Source: an uncultured Helicobacteraceae bacterium (GTDB taxonomy: Bacteria > Campylobacterota > Campylobacteria > Campylobacterales > Helicobacteraceae). From it: a stretch of DNA of 64,000 nucleotides. Made by a program: the position numbers and the translations under genes. Each line of letters opens with the position of its first letter. Position 1 is the stretch's first letter. The stretch lies in the NCBI GenBank assembly GCA_947176375.1, contig CAMWQM010000001.1, forward strand, positions 124,001-188,000, in the 5' to 3' direction. Positions 17,809 through 27,756 of the stretch are shown piece by piece. A model generated the notes under the pieces. The model made no database searches. It saw only the letters and a list, made by a program, of their open reading frames with translations, and was not told the DNA's origin.

Positions 17809-18873
17809 TCATTTCATTTGATTTGCTACTTCTTTGGCAAAGTCTTCCTCGATTTTTTCTATCCCTTCTCCTAGTTCAAATCTTATATAGTCTATGATTT
17901 TTATTTCATCTTCCAGCTCTTTACTTTTAGACTCTAGGACTTGAGCTATCGTTTTTTTATCATCTAGCACGAAAAATTGTCCCAAAAAGCTAAGTCTCTG
18001 ATCTAGTAAAGTATTATCAGCGATGAATCTATCTACTAATCCTGGGATAATCTTATCCCAAATAGCTTCTGGCTTATTTTGAGCTTTTAGATTCTCTTTA
18101 AATTTTTCTTTTTGTTTTTCTAAAATATTAGAATCTATTTCTTTTCTACTAATGAATTCAGGGATTGTCTTTAATGTTTTGCCTAGTCTTTTTAGCTCCT
18201 CATTTTCCTTTTGTAGCTCAGCAATTAGAGCAGACTTTTCTTTTGCTATGAAATCATTGTCAAATTCATCAAAACTAATTATTTGAGGTTTCATTGCTGC
18301 AGCGTGCATACAAAGACTATTGCTTAATTCAATTAGTTTTTCTTTTGAGCTTTCTTTGTTGAATCCAAGCGCAATTATTGTGCCTATCCTTTTATTTGAG
18401 TGTAGATAGCCATTAACTATTGATTTTGAGTTAGATTCTAGCAATGCAATACGCCTAACTACAATATTTTCACCAATTTTTGCGATATTGCTTTTTAGAT
18501 ACTCATCAAATGAAATGGAATCTATTTTAGCGCTTTGTAAAGATTCTATTGTTTTGATATTTTCTTTAGCAATCAAGTCTAGCGTCTTATCACCTAATGT
18601 TATAAAATTTTCATTTTTAGCAACAAAATCTGTCTCACTATTAATCTCAACCATAACAGCCTTGCTATAATCACTTTCTACTTTTAGTCTTATAGCCCCA
18701 TCTGCTGCTACCCTATCTGCTTTTTTGGCAGCTTTGCTTAAGCCTTTTTCTCGCAAAAATTCAACAGCTTTTTGTATATCTCCACCCACTTCTACTAGAG
18801 CTTTTTTGCAGTCCATCATACCTGCATCGGTCATTTCTCTTAGCTGTTTAACTAAAGAAGCTGATATATCCAT
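17809..18873 (-). CDS. tsf: Elongation factor Ts
   Basis: Nucleotide exchange factor for EF-Tu. The N-terminal UBA-like domain contains LVKQLREMTDAGMMDCKKAL and the contact segment TDFVAKNENF lies near residue 80. At 354 residues it matches the longer Campylobacterota form. It follows rpsB by 26 bp, the near-universal rpsB-tsf arrangement, and is probably cotranscribed with it. Confidence 0.96.
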   Translation of the reverse strand: MDISASLVKQLREMTDAGMMDCKKALVEVGGDIQKAVEFLREKGLSKAAKKADRVAADGAIRLKVESDYSKAVMVEINSETDFVAKNENFITLGDKTLDLIAKENIKTIESLQSAKIDSISFDEYLKSNIAKIGENIVVRRIALLESNSKSIVNGYLHSNKRIGTIIALGFNKESSKEKLIELSNSLCMHAAAMKPQIISFDEFDNDFIAKEKSALIAELQKENEELKRLGKTLKTIPEFISRKEIDSNILEKQKEKFKENLKAQNKPEAIWDKIIPGLVDRFIADNTLLDQRLSFLGQFFVLDDKKTIAQVLESKSKELEDEIKIIDYIRFELGEGIEKIEEDFAKEVANQMK

Positions 18874-18899
18874 ATTCTTATCCTTATTTAATCTATTTT

Positions 18900-19709
18900 T
18901 TATTCTAAATTTGTATCTTTATTTCCGTCTTTGCTTTCTTTCATCATTTCTTCTGCAAAATTTTGTTCATCTTCATCTTTTAGAGGTTGTGGGCTTTCTT
19001 TTGCTCCATTTTCACTAGATTCTGCGTCTTTATTAGATTCTCTTCCCTCGATAATTGCCTCACTAATTTCTTTGCAGAAAAGTTGGATTGAGCGGATTGC
19101 ATCGTCATTTCCCGGAATTGGATAATCTACTTTATCTGGGTCGCAGTTTGTATCAAGTGGTGCTATAACTTTTATTCCTAATCCTCTTGCTTCCTCGACC
19201 GCGATATGCTCTTTTACTACATCTATTACAAAAATCATATCAGGCAGTTTTTTCATATGTCTAACACCGCCTAAATATCGTTCTAGCTTCTCTTTTTTTC
19301 TAATAAGCATTAATTTTTCTTTTTTTGTTAATAAATCAATTTGTCCGCTACTTTCCATTTCTTCGATTAGTTCTAGTCTGCGAATAGATTTTTTAATAGT
19401 GCCAAAGTTTGTAAGCATACCCCCAAGCCATCTATAATCTACATAAGGGGCATTTACACTCTCTGCATATTGCTTGATTGTATCACCAGCTTGTTTTTTA
19501 GTGCCAATAAACATTATAGTTTTGCCTTCACTTGAAGCTTCTTTGACAACACTATAAACATATCTAAAATATCTTATTGTTTTTTGTAAGTCGATTATGT
19601 GTATATTTTTCCTAGAACAGAAGATAAATTTCTTCATTTTAGGATTCCATTTTCTTGTTTGATGCCCAAAATGCACACCACATTCAAGCAAGTCTTTCAT
19701 TGTAACCAT
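18900..19709 (-). CDS. rpsB: Ribosomal protein uS2
   Basis: Small-subunit protein S2. [20 protein letters not shown] (residues 4-23) is the family signature, and [18 protein letters not shown] (about 205-222) the second. The C-terminal 35 residues are an acidic, Lys/Glu/Ser-rich tail beyond the core, giving 269 residues. It starts at ATG 19709 with AAGGAG and leads the rpsB-tsf operon. Confidence 0.96.
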   Translation of the reverse strand: MVTMKDLLECGVHFGHQTRKWNPKMKKFIFCSRKNIHIIDLQKTIRYFRYVYSVVKEASSEGKTIMFIGTKKQAGDTIKQYAESVNAPYVDYRWLGGMLTNFGTIKKSIRRLELIEEMESSGQIDLLTKKEKLMLIRKKEKLERYLGGVRHMKKLPDMIFVIDVVKEHIAVEEARGLGIKVIAPLDTNCDPDKVDYPIPGNDDAIRSIQLFCKEISEAIIEGRESNKDAESSENGAKESPQPLKDEDEQNFAEEMMKESKDGNKDTNLE

Positions 19710-19927
19710 TTGTAACTCCTTATTATTTTAGGTTATCCTAACATACTCATTTAATAGACTACTTTATAAACCTCATTTAATTAAATAAGCTTTATAAAGC
19801 AAATCTACACCAAAAATTAAGAATTAGTATGTATGATTTTTTAGAAATTAAAAGTCGTAATTATATAATGATTTTTATTTAAAAAGCTTAAAAAATAAAA
19901 TTTTATCTGTGAATTATCATTAATATT

Positions 19928-19958
19928 TAGATTCTAAATTTAAAAAAGCTAGAATCTA
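19928..19958. terminator. Inverted pair TAGATTCTA / TAGAATCTA, possible terminator relic
   Basis: Perfect 9-bp arms at 19928-19936 and 19950-19958 with a 13-base A/T-rich loop. It lies just downstream, on the minus strand, of the outer-membrane-protein remnant, so it may be that lost gene's terminator. Confidence 0.45.
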
Positions 19959-19984
19959 GTTTAAAATAAAATGTAAAGAAGTGG

Positions 19985-20232
19985 ATTTGAAAGTATAAAT
20001 ATATCTTGCACTAACTACATAGTTTGGCTTCATTTTATAACTACTCCTTTAGAAAATTTTGGCATAAAAATTATAGAATACTATCGCCAAGCTCTTTATA
20101 TTTTTATTGTGTTTGAAATCCTCAGTTCTTACACCCGCATAGATTCCAAAACTGCAGAATCTGTAATTTACAAAATTAAGCAATATATCAGCATTTGTTC
20201 CTGCTAAAAATATTTTTTCTATTAAAAATTTA
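19985..20232 (-). pseudogene. Remnant of a Helicobacter outer-membrane protein (C-terminal part)
   Basis: One minus-strand frame reads NADILLNFVNYRFCSFGIYA, GVRTEDF, then a single in-frame TAA, then YKMKPNYVVSARYIYTF. Alternating aromatic and polar residues ending in YIYTF resemble the last beta-strands of Helicobacter outer-membrane proteins. There is no start codon or N-terminal half, so this is a decayed copy. The family call is by pattern only. Confidence 0.5.
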
Positions 20233-20624
20233 AAAATTAAAATTTGCGATTTTTATCAGGTAAATATTAATCAAGTGTCAATAAATGCACTAAATTAATA
20301 ATTTTTTAAAATTAAATAAATTAAAAAGTTTTATTAGTGAAATTGTATAATTAGGGTTGTTGTAGATTCTTTAAAATTGCATAGATTGCAAGATAAAATC
20401 TAAATTTATAAAAATTAGATTACACAAAGATAGAGCTAAATGCAATGAATATATCTAAGTAAATCTTACTTTGTAAATATTTTTTAATGATAATTTTACT
20501 TTTAAAAATGATATATTGACAAAATCACTTTTTATTTAAAATTTATTAATTATATTTAAACTTTTGATTTATTTAGTTATTTTTCGATATATTTCCAAAT
20601 TAATTTTATTTTAAGGTGAATTTT

Positions 20625-21428
20625 TTGGGAATTGTAATAACAATAACCTCTGGTAAGGGTGGTGTTGGGAAATCCACTGCTGTTGGGAATCTTTCTGTTG
20701 GTTTGGCAAGTCGTGGAAAGAAAGTCGTTGCAATTGATTTTGACATAGGGCTTAGGAATCTTGATATGATTTTGGGGCTAGAAAATCGCATAGTCTATGA
20801 TGTAGTAGATGTTATGGAGGGGAAATGCAAGCTAAATCAAGCGTTAATTAATGATAAAAGGACAAAAACCCTATATTTCCTCCCTGCTTCACAAAGCAAA
20901 GACAAAAATATTCTTGATAAAGAAAAGGTTAAGATTCTAATAGAGGAGCTAAAGAAAAATTTTGATTTTATTTTAATCGATTCTCCAGCGGGTATTGAGA
21001 GTGGATTTGAACACGCAATATTTTGGGCAGATATAGCATTAATCGTAGTCACGCCTGAAGTAAGTAGCGTTAGAGACGCTGATAGAGTTATTGGGATAAT
21101 TGATGCAAAGAGTGAAAAAGCAGCAGCCGGTGGCGAAGTAACAAAGCATTTGATTATAAATAGAATAAAATCTGATTTAGTTAGAAAAGGCGAAATGATG
21201 AGCAGTGATGATGTTCTTGAGATTCTAGGGATTAAGCTAATAGGGTTAGTTCCAGAAGATGAAAAAGTTGTTAGTGCAACAAATAGCGGTGAGCCTGTGA
21301 TTTATAATAAAAACACAAAGAGTGCAAAGGCTTATGATAGAATCTCTCGCAGAATCTTAGGCGAAGAAGTAGATTTTGAGCTTGAAAAAGATGGATTTTT
21401 TGGCTCACTAGCAAGGTTGTTTAAATGA
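20625..21428 (+). CDS. minD: Septum site-determining ATPase MinD
   Basis: Membrane-associated ATPase that, with MinC and MinE, keeps the division septum at mid-cell. The deviant Walker A motif is [20 protein letters not shown] near the N-terminus. [18 protein letters not shown] and [20 protein letters not shown] are strongly conserved in epsilon MinD. The C-terminal amphipathic tail is [12 protein letters not shown] prefer TTG 20625 ([12 protein letters not shown]) because AAGG lies eight bases before it, while GTG 20616 overlaps that ribosome site. It overlaps minE by four bases. Confidence 0.94.
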   Translation: MGIVITITSGKGGVGKSTAVGNLSVGLASRGKKVVAIDFDIGLRNLDMILGLENRIVYDVVDVMEGKCKLNQALINDKRTKTLYFLPASQSKDKNILDKEKVKILIEELKKNFDFILIDSPAGIESGFEHAIFWADIALIVVTPEVSSVRDADRVIGIIDAKSEKAAAGGEVTKHLIINRIKSDLVRKGEMMSSDDVLEILGIKLIGLVPEDEKVVSATNSGEPVIYNKNTKSAKAYDRISRRILGEEVDFELEKDGFFGSLARLFK

Positions 21429-21655
21429 ATTTCCTAGATTTTTTTACTAAAAAGAAATCTGCACAATCCGCACATGATAGACTTCAAATTATTCTAGCAC
21501 ACGAGCGGAGCTTAAATATCCCATATATGGAAGATATGAAAAAAGAAATAATAGATGTAATAGAAAAATACACAAATACTAGCAAAATAAATATCAAAAC
21601 AGATTCTAATCAAAAAATCTCTACACTAGAGATAGAGATAGTGTTAAATAATTAA
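21425..21655 (+). CDS. minE: Cell division topological specificity factor MinE
   Basis: A 76-residue partner of MinD that sets up its oscillation. The N-terminal [20 protein letters not shown] contains the membrane-targeting and MinD-contact segment. The middle, [10 protein letters not shown], is the typical MinE helix. Translation is coupled to minD through an ATGA overlap. MinC is not in this window. Confidence 0.93.
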   Translation: MNFLDFFTKKKSAQSAHDRLQIILAHERSLNIPYMEDMKKEIIDVIEKYTNTSKINIKTDSNQKISTLEIEIVLNN

Positions 21656-21657
21656 GA

Positions 21658-22716
21658 ATGATTGCTCTTTTAGTTGCAATTTTATTTAGCCTTGTTTCGC
21701 CATATTCACTTTTAAATGCAGAATCTTCACATTTGCATAGGAATGTGAAAGCTGATAATTTGGTTAATAGTTCAATAATAAATAATTTTAATCAACAAAT
21801 AAGCCAAATAGAAAAAAGCAATAAAGAAGTATCAAATTACACAAAGCAGTATAAAAAAAGATATTATGATAATCCTATATCATCGGAATCTAGCGACTAT
21901 TACGATAATATTTTAATAGAGACTAAAAATCCTAGATTTGATAAAATCAAAGAAGAGCGGAATCTCCAAAAAACCTATAAAAAGATTCTGCTCGATAAAA
22001 GGCCAAAATTAGTAATTATCATTGATGATATATCAAATAAAAGTCAATTAAATGAGATTGCGAAGCTAGATTTGAAGCTAACTCCTTCCATCTTTCCATT
22101 TTCAAAAGATAATGTTTCTATGATTGAGGCGGTTAATGGGCTTGATTTCTTTATGGTACATTTACCACTTGAGGCAAAAAAATATACAGATGAACTAGAT
22201 ACAATAAAAACTAGCGATAGTGTAGAGAGGATTGCTAAAAAGATAGAATCTATCAAAGAGGTTATGCCAAAGACAAAATACATTAATAATCATACAGGAA
22301 GCAAATTTACCGAAAACAAAGATAGTGTAGAGAAGCTTCTTTCTGTGCTAGATTCTAATTCTATTAGTTTTGTAGATAGCAGGACTACGCCAAATACAGC
22401 ACTAAATAAGATTGCAGTAGAGCAGAATAGATTAATTTTATATAGAGATATTTTTATCGATAATAAACTAGATAGAGATTCTCTTCTAAATCAAATAAAT
22501 GAAGGAGTAAAAATTTCAAAACAGCGAGGCTATGCAATCCTAATAGCACATCCACATAAAGAAACCTTTGATGCACTCAAAGAGGCTAAAAACAGGATCC
22601 TTAAGGAAGTAGATATTGTATATTTAAATGAATTAAATATAATTCTAAAGAAATTCAATGTAAGCCATTATGCACAGAGTATCCAAAATGAGCGAGAATA
22701 TAAAAATACTCAATAG
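21658..22716 (+). CDS. Divergent polysaccharide deacetylase family protein
   Basis: A secreted or periplasmic protein of 352 residues. A signal peptide (about 1-21) is followed by a polar stretch to about residue 115. The divergent polysaccharide deacetylase domain then begins PKLVIIIDDISN and contains FMVHLPLEA, KYINNHTGSKFT and ISFVDSRTTPN, ending with YAILIAHPHKETFDAL. These match the YibQ-type NodB-fold family. The metal-ligand pattern (IDD, NHTGS, HPH) is present, so it may be active on a cell-wall glycan, but the substrate is not known. It begins two bases after minE. Confidence 0.8.
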   Translation: MIALLVAILFSLVSPYSLLNAESSHLHRNVKADNLVNSSIINNFNQQISQIEKSNKEVSNYTKQYKKRYYDNPISSESSDYYDNILIETKNPRFDKIKEERNLQKTYKKILLDKRPKLVIIIDDISNKSQLNEIAKLDLKLTPSIFPFSKDNVSMIEAVNGLDFFMVHLPLEAKKYTDELDTIKTSDSVERIAKKIESIKEVMPKTKYINNHTGSKFTENKDSVEKLLSVLDSNSISFVDSRTTPNTALNKIAVEQNRLILYRDIFIDNKLDRDSLLNQINEGVKISKQRGYAILIAHPHKETFDALKEAKNRILKEVDIVYLNELNIILKKFNVSHYAQSIQNEREYKNTQ

Positions 22717-24805
22717 ATTTAATCTAGGAAGTGGTGTAATTAGCCTAAATAAGGTCAAAAATAGAACCAATGCAATTACACAAGACTATAAAGTTTGTGT
22801 TATAGATTTGGAGTTAATGACAATTACAAAGCAAAGTCAATTAATTAATTCTAAAAATTTACCACATAAATATGCAAAATCTGCTAGTTCAAGCAATAGT
22901 TTTGCTTGTGTATGTGAAGTGGATTCAAAAGTTGCCACAATAGCTACAGTAGAAAATCAAATACAAGCAAAATATAAACTAAAAACTCACAAAGCAGATA
23001 TTAGCTCTTCTATATTTTCGCCAGATTCCACTCTTTTTGCAACAGGAGGAGAAGATGGTAGGGTGTTTTTGTATGAGAGTAAAGATTTTAGAAAATTTTT
23101 GTCCTTACCTTATCGTCCAGATTATATCTCATCACTTAATTTTTCTAAAGATTCCCGCTTTTTAATTGCTTCTTGTTTTAACAAATCAAATATCATTTTT
23201 GACTGTCAGAGGGCAAAAGTTATTAGCATTTTTAATAGTGTTGAGGTTGTAGAATGGGGAAATTTCTTTGATAATAATTCAAAGTTATTTTTAATTATGC
23301 GTAATATGCAATCACAAATCTATGATTTAAAAGAAAATAAAATCACAAATATACAAAATAATTTCAATGATTGGCCTAGTATTTTTGATATAGATGAAAG
23401 CAGTGAGATTGCGGTTGTCGGCTCAAGGGGTAGCAGTATTTACCTAATACATTTAAAAGATAATTCAAAAATTTTTAGTTTGAAGTTAGAAAATATTGCA
23501 GGAATTAGCTCTCTTTGCATTCATTTTGGGTATATAATTGTAGGCAGTGTGAGTGGTGAGATTCTAATTATTAGCTATAAAGACGAAGATGATAGGTTTA
23601 AAAAAGCTTGTGAGAGCAAAGATTATAAATTAGCAAGTGAGCTTTTAGATAAAAATATTTTTCTATCATTGCAAGAGTGTGCAAAGGTGTTTGATGAAGA
23701 TTGGGAGGGAATCTTAAAGATAGCAATCGAGCTTTTAGCAGATAATAAAATTGATGAGGCAATCGAACTAACAAGCCCATTTACCAGAGATATTTCAAAG
23801 AAAAATGCCTTTAGTGTGTATCTAAATAAAAGCAATATTTTAAAGAAATTTAGAGAGTTAATAGATAATAAATTCTATGAAGAAGCTTACAATATGGCAT
23901 TGCAAAATAAGATTCTAACTAAAAGTGCATATTTTGATAAGTTAGAATCTATTTGGAATAAGGCTTTTAGCGCTTCAAAGAAAATATTAGAAGAAAATGG
24001 CAATGTCGATAATGCAAAGAGGCTTTTAGAACCATTTATGAAAACTCCAAAAAAAGAAGCTATAATGCAGCTACTAAATAATTTACATATTTTTAAAGAT
24101 GCGGATAACTACATAAAAGAGCAGAATTTTAAGGAATATTTTTCACTCACTTTTAAATTTAGTTATCTAAAAGATACAGAGCTTTATAAAAAAGTGCTAA
24201 ATTTAGGTGAAAACTTGTTTGAAAAAGCTTTAAATGCAAAAAATGACAAAGATTATGACGAGTTTTTCAAGCTCTCAAAATTCCTTCAAGCATTCCCTAT
24301 GTATAAAGATAGTATAGCTACAAATACTATTTATGTCTCGAATCTATTAGAATTTCAAAAACTTTATAGGGGAAATAGGATTATGGAAGCTTATAAAATT
24401 GCCCTAGAAAATGATGAATTGCAGTATTTAGATGAATTTAAGAATCTAATAAAAGACTTTGAGCTAGTTAGTGAAAAGGCAAAAGAAGAGGCATTTAATG
24501 GAAAAGTAGAGCTAGTTAGCGAGATTTTTGGTGAATATAAAAAGATAAACTATTGGAGTGATAGGATTAAGTCAATCTTTCAAATCGCATATTTAGAAGA
24601 ATTTAGAATAAATTTTTTATCTAATAAAAGTGCTATAAATTGGGAACATAGCATTAAAAATTATATTCAAATATTTGGCAAGAGCGATGAAATAGTGGAA
24701 TTTTGTGAGGAAAATGGGATGAGCCCCATTTTAGAATCTTTGCAAAATGATTTTATAAAGCAAGATTTTAGCTTCCAGAAAACACTCTTAAGCAAGGCAA
24801 TATAA
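22688..24805 (+). CDS. WD40-repeat protein of unknown function
   Basis: About 705 residues. The N-terminal half (to about 310) holds degenerate WD40/beta-propeller blades, for example HKADISSSIFSPDSTLFATG and EDGRVFLYES. The C-terminal half is helical and repetitive, rich in Lys, Glu, Leu and Phe (solenoid-like). There is no signal peptide or membrane helix, so it is probably a cytoplasmic scaffold. Starts at 22670 and 22688 are both possible and neither has a good ribosome site. I list the second (MSENIKIL). The gene overlaps the deacetylase end and the dprA start (ATAATG). I cannot name it further. Confidence 0.75.
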   Translation: MSENIKILNRFNLGSGVISLNKVKNRTNAITQDYKVCVIDLELMTITKQSQLINSKNLPHKYAKSASSSNSFACVCEVDSKVATIATVENQIQAKYKLKTHKADISSSIFSPDSTLFATGGEDGRVFLYESKDFRKFLSLPYRPDYISSLNFSKDSRFLIASCFNKSNIIFDCQRAKVISIFNSVEVVEWGNFFDNNSKLFLIMRNMQSQIYDLKENKITNIQNNFNDWPSIFDIDESSEIAVVGSRGSSIYLIHLKDNSKIFSLKLENIAGISSLCIHFGYIIVGSVSGEILIISYKDEDDRFKKACESKDYKLASELLDKNIFLSLQECAKVFDEDWEGILKIAIELLADNKIDEAIELTSPFTRDISKKNAFSVYLNKSNILKKFRELIDNKFYEEAYNMALQNKILTKSAYFDKLESIWNKAFSASKKILEENGNVDNAKRLLEPFMKTPKKEAIMQLLNNLHIFKDADNYIKEQNFKEYFSLTFKFSYLKDTELYKKVLNLGENLFEKALNAKNDKDYDEFFKLSKFLQAFPMYKDSIATNTIYVSNLLEFQKLYRGNRIMEAYKIALENDELQYLDEFKNLIKDFELVSEKAKEEAFNGKVELVSEIFGEYKKINYWSDRIKSIFQIAYLEEFRINFLSNKSAINWEHSIKNYIQIFGKSDEIVEFCEENGMSPILESLQNDFIKQDFSFQKTLLSKAI

Positions 24806-25608
24806 TGCAAGTTTTGCCATTTTTGCCAAAGCAATTATGCGCATTGCAAAAGCCACCAAAAAAACTATTTTATATAGGGAAGTTAGAATTATTAAATGGG
24901 TTTAAAATCGCAGTCGTAGGCACAAGAAAGCCCAATCAATACACTAGGAATCTAACTTCAATGCTAGTTAGCAAGATTTCTAAATATGCCACGATAATAA
25001 GCGGTGGTGCGATAGGGATAGATTCAATTGCTCATATTAACTCATATCCTAGAACTATTATGGTTTCGCCATCCAGCCTAGATATTATCTATCCAAAAGA
25101 GAATGAAAAATTGATAAAAAATATTCAGTCAAACTCACTTATAATTAGCGAATATGAGAATAGTTATATGCCACATCGTTATAGTTTTTTGGAGCGAAAC
25201 AGGATAGTTATAGCATTAAGCGATATTGTGATTTTACCGCAAGGCGACATAAATAGTGGGACTAGTTCATCGGCTAGATTTGCACTAGAGCTAAATAAAC
25301 CGATTTTCACGCTCCCTCAAAGATATGGGGAATCTACACTTACAAATTCACTTTTGTCGCAGGGAAAGGCAAAGGCAATCTATGATATTGATGAATTTAT
25401 TGAGAAATATTTGGCACATTTAGAGTCTAATTTGGATTCTATAAATGCTATTAATGGGTTTAAAACAGAATCTAATGATGAGATTTTGGAGTTTTGCAAA
25501 TCTGCACCTAGTTATGAAATAGCATTTGGTAAATTTGGTTCTAGACTTTTGGAGTATGAATTTAATGGGCTTTTAGTTAGAGAAAATAGCATAATTAGGA
25601 CAAAATGA
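24805..25608 (+). CDS. dprA: DNA processing protein DprA
   Basis: Binds incoming single-stranded DNA during natural transformation and loads RecA. The Rossmann-like core shows AVVGTRKPNQYTRNL (about residues 35-49), IISGGAIGIDSIAH (about 65-78), FLERNRIVIALSDIVILPQG and SGTSSSARFALELNKPIF. The 267 residues match H. pylori DprA. It overlaps both neighbours by one to four bases in the minD-to-ruvX unit. Its presence implies competence for transformation. Confidence 0.92.
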   Translation: MQVLPFLPKQLCALQKPPKKLFYIGKLELLNGFKIAVVGTRKPNQYTRNLTSMLVSKISKYATIISGGAIGIDSIAHINSYPRTIMVSPSSLDIIYPKENEKLIKNIQSNSLIISEYENSYMPHRYSFLERNRIVIALSDIVILPQGDINSGTSSSARFALELNKPIFTLPQRYGESTLTNSLLSQGKAKAIYDIDEFIEKYLAHLESNLDSINAINGFKTESNDEILEFCKSAPSYEIAFGKFGSRLLEYEFNGLLVRENSIIRTK

Positions 25609-25979
25609 TAGCACTTGATTTTGGGCTAAAAAGGCTTGGGCTTGCTTGGAATTGTAATGGCATAATTTTGCCACTTCCTGCTATTATTCGCAAAAATAGA
25701 AATCAAGCAGCAAATGAGCTAGACAAAGTGTTAGAAACAAAAAAAGCCAAAATCTTAGTCATAGGCGTAGCAAATGATGAAATGCAAAAGAGGGTAGAGT
25801 ATTTTATAGGGCTTTTGAAATTTAGCGGAGAGATCGTTTTTGTTGATGAAAATTTAAGTTCAAAGGAAGCCGATGAGCATATAAAAGAAATGAACAATTC
25901 TCGCATATTACGAAAAAATGGAGTGATAGATAGCATTTCTGCTACAATAATATTAAAGCGATATTTAGGCTGTATTTAA
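25605..25979 (+). CDS. ruvX: Putative pre-16S rRNA nuclease / Holliday junction resolvase RuvX (YqgF)
   Basis: RNase H-fold protein of 124 residues. The first strand carries IALDFGLKRLGLAW with the catalytic Asp. VDENLSSKEADEHI is the middle acidic segment, and IDSISATIILKRYL the last. YqgF proteins trim the 5' end of pre-16S rRNA and were earlier described as Holliday junction resolvases. It is coupled to dprA by a four-base overlap, as in H. pylori. Confidence 0.9.
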   Translation: MIALDFGLKRLGLAWNCNGIILPLPAIIRKNRNQAANELDKVLETKKAKILVIGVANDEMQKRVEYFIGLLKFSGEIVFVDENLSSKEADEHIKEMNNSRILRKNGVIDSISATIILKRYLGCI

Positions 25980-26064
25980 GTTTTTATAAGAAATGTAAAA
26001 ACTTAAAATATTTTTTCTAGAATCTAAATATTTAAATCTTAAATTAAGTTATAGCAATTATTTT

Positions 26065-26292
26065 TTAAGGCTTCTTAATGATAAATCGTATAGTTGGACC
26101 ATCTTGTTCTATGCTTAAGACTTCAAAACCTCTATTTTTAGCATCGTGAGGAATTGAATTAATGCTTTGTGGGCAGTCGCATAGCACTTCTAAAATCTCC
26201 CCACTTTCTAGTTGTGGCAAGGCATCTATTGTTGCAATCGCAGGATAAGGGCAAGCTTCGCCTTGTAGATTCAATGTGTAAGTTATATTCAT
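26065..26292 (-). CDS. fdhU: TusA/SirA-family protein, YedF/FdhU-like
   Basis: Small cytoplasmic sulfur- or selenium-relay protein of 75 residues. The family CPxP motif is in LQGEACPYPAIATIDAL (residues 9-25), with Cys in position to carry sulfane sulfur or selenium. It overlaps the YedE-like gene by four bases. In Campylobacter jejuni the corresponding pair (fdhT-fdhU) is needed for formate dehydrogenase activity and selenium handling. The name is assigned from family and pairing. Confidence 0.8.
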   Translation of the reverse strand: MNITYTLNLQGEACPYPAIATIDALPQLESGEILEVLCDCPQSINSIPHDAKNRGFEVLSIEQDGPTIRFIIKKP

Positions 26293-27500
26293 AAGATTTT
26301 CCTTTTTGCAAAAAAGTATTGTTTATAAAATAGCACTAGCAGTATAGTTATTCCAAATAATATTAAGTTTATGCAAAGTCCGCTTAAATCTCCAAAAGTT
26401 TCTAAAAGATTTATTTTTACTCCACTTACTAGCCATTTTGGAAATAAATCATAAGATAATGCTAAAGCCATAGTGCCTACAATATTTGCAACGCCAACTA
26501 TTATAAAATGTGTTTGCCCTTCACAAGCACGATAAGCCCAGCCACATTCGCAGCCTCCTGCAAATACGATTCCAAAGCCAAATAAAAATGCCCCTAAGAT
26601 TACGCCAATACTTATATCAACGAGTTTTATTTGATGTCCATTTATGATAAAAACAAATGCTATCAATGTAGCTATAATCATACCAATGATTGCACCTTTT
26701 GTCGCAATATCTCTGCCAAAAAGAAATAAATCTCTAAAGCAAGAAGTAAAGCATACTTGCCCTCTGCTAATTATAAATCCAAATAAGAATCCAAATAATA
26801 AAGCAATGGAAAGCAAACTAGATTTATCTTTAATATTTAAAGCTGGATTTGAGGTGATTAAATACAAAAACCAAGCTACGGAAAATGCAAATACAATTAT
26901 TCCATAAATAAAATGTCTATTTTTTCTATTTTTATCTACTATGATTCCAAGTCCATTACCTCCTATTTTCTCAAGCTTTGCTTGCGGTTTGAAGAATTTA
27001 GCATTAGAAACTTTAACACCAACAAAAATTCCAATCACCATAAAAATTGTAAATATCCAAGTATGAAAAGAAAAATAAGGCAATCCTGTGAAAAAGTTTG
27101 CCAGATTGCATCCAAATGCAAGTCTAGCTCCAAATCCTGATAGAAGTCCGCCGACTATTGCTTGAAAGATTCGCCTTTTGCTTGCAGGCAAACGAAATTT
27201 TACTTTATTAGCCCAAAGTGCTGCTACAATAGCACCTAAAAACATACCAATTAACATAATACCATCAGTTCTAGTTATAGGCGTTCCATTTAAATTTTGT
27301 TTTTGATAATATGAGAAATTTTCTAAATTAACACCAAATAATTCTAAAAATTCTCCACCCCAACGTGTCATTTCTCCAGTTACAGCCCATACTCCACCAA
27401 AGATTCCAAAATATAAGGCAGATAGAAAACCAAGCAAAATAATAGCTTTGCCTGTATCCCAAAAGTTTATTAAAAATTTTGTTCTATAATAATCTAACAT
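26289..27500 (-). CDS. fdhT: YedE/FdhT-type membrane transporter linked to selenium
   Basis: A 403-residue integral membrane protein of the YeeE/YedE family with about ten helices. The conserved Cys-containing motifs are GARLAFGCNLANFFTGLPYF (about 130-149), GQVCFTSCFRDLF (about 245-257) and FAGGCECGWAYRACEG (about 316-331). The last is the pattern of the selenium-associated YedE subgroup rather than the thiosulfate transporter TsuA. It is followed by a TusA-like partner. Its likely role is supplying selenium or sulfur for selenoprotein synthesis, inferred from family and context. Confidence 0.82.
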   Translation of the reverse strand: MLDYYRTKFLINFWDTGKAIILLGFLSALYFGIFGGVWAVTGEMTRWGGEFLELFGVNLENFSYYQKQNLNGTPITRTDGIMLIGMFLGAIVAALWANKVKFRLPASKRRIFQAIVGGLLSGFGARLAFGCNLANFFTGLPYFSFHTWIFTIFMVIGIFVGVKVSNAKFFKPQAKLEKIGGNGLGIIVDKNRKNRHFIYGIIVFAFSVAWFLYLITSNPALNIKDKSSLLSIALLFGFLFGFIISRGQVCFTSCFRDLFLFGRDIATKGAIIGMIIATLIAFVFIINGHQIKLVDISIGVILGAFLFGFGIVFAGGCECGWAYRACEGQTHFIIVGVANIVGTMALALSYDLFPKWLVSGVKINLLETFGDLSGLCINLILFGITILLVLFYKQYFFAKRKIL

Positions 27501-27756
27501 ACAAGTTCCTTTAAATTACATAATGATTTTTATGAATAATTTAGAAACTAAAAAGAGGAGTTCTAAATGTATGCTTTAACCCTAAAGCCTTTTTGTTTAG
27601 TGTAAAATTATATTTTACTAGACATTAAAAATTTCTAAAAATTAGTTTTAATTTAAGCTACAAAGCATTAAACACAATTTTATTTAGCTTTTAAAATATT
27701 AGTAATTAAAAGTTAGATTTATAATTAAGTCAATAGTTAGATTTTGCTAAGCTTAG

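Larger units (their letters stand above)
19710..20624. other. Long divergent intergenic region with a decayed gene
   Basis: It separates rpsB (minus) from minD (plus) and must hold both promoters. The middle contains an outer-membrane-protein remnant on the minus strand (19985-20232) and a GATTC-type inverted repeat (19928-19958), listed separately. The last 350 bases before minD are featureless AT-rich DNA. Confidence 0.6.
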
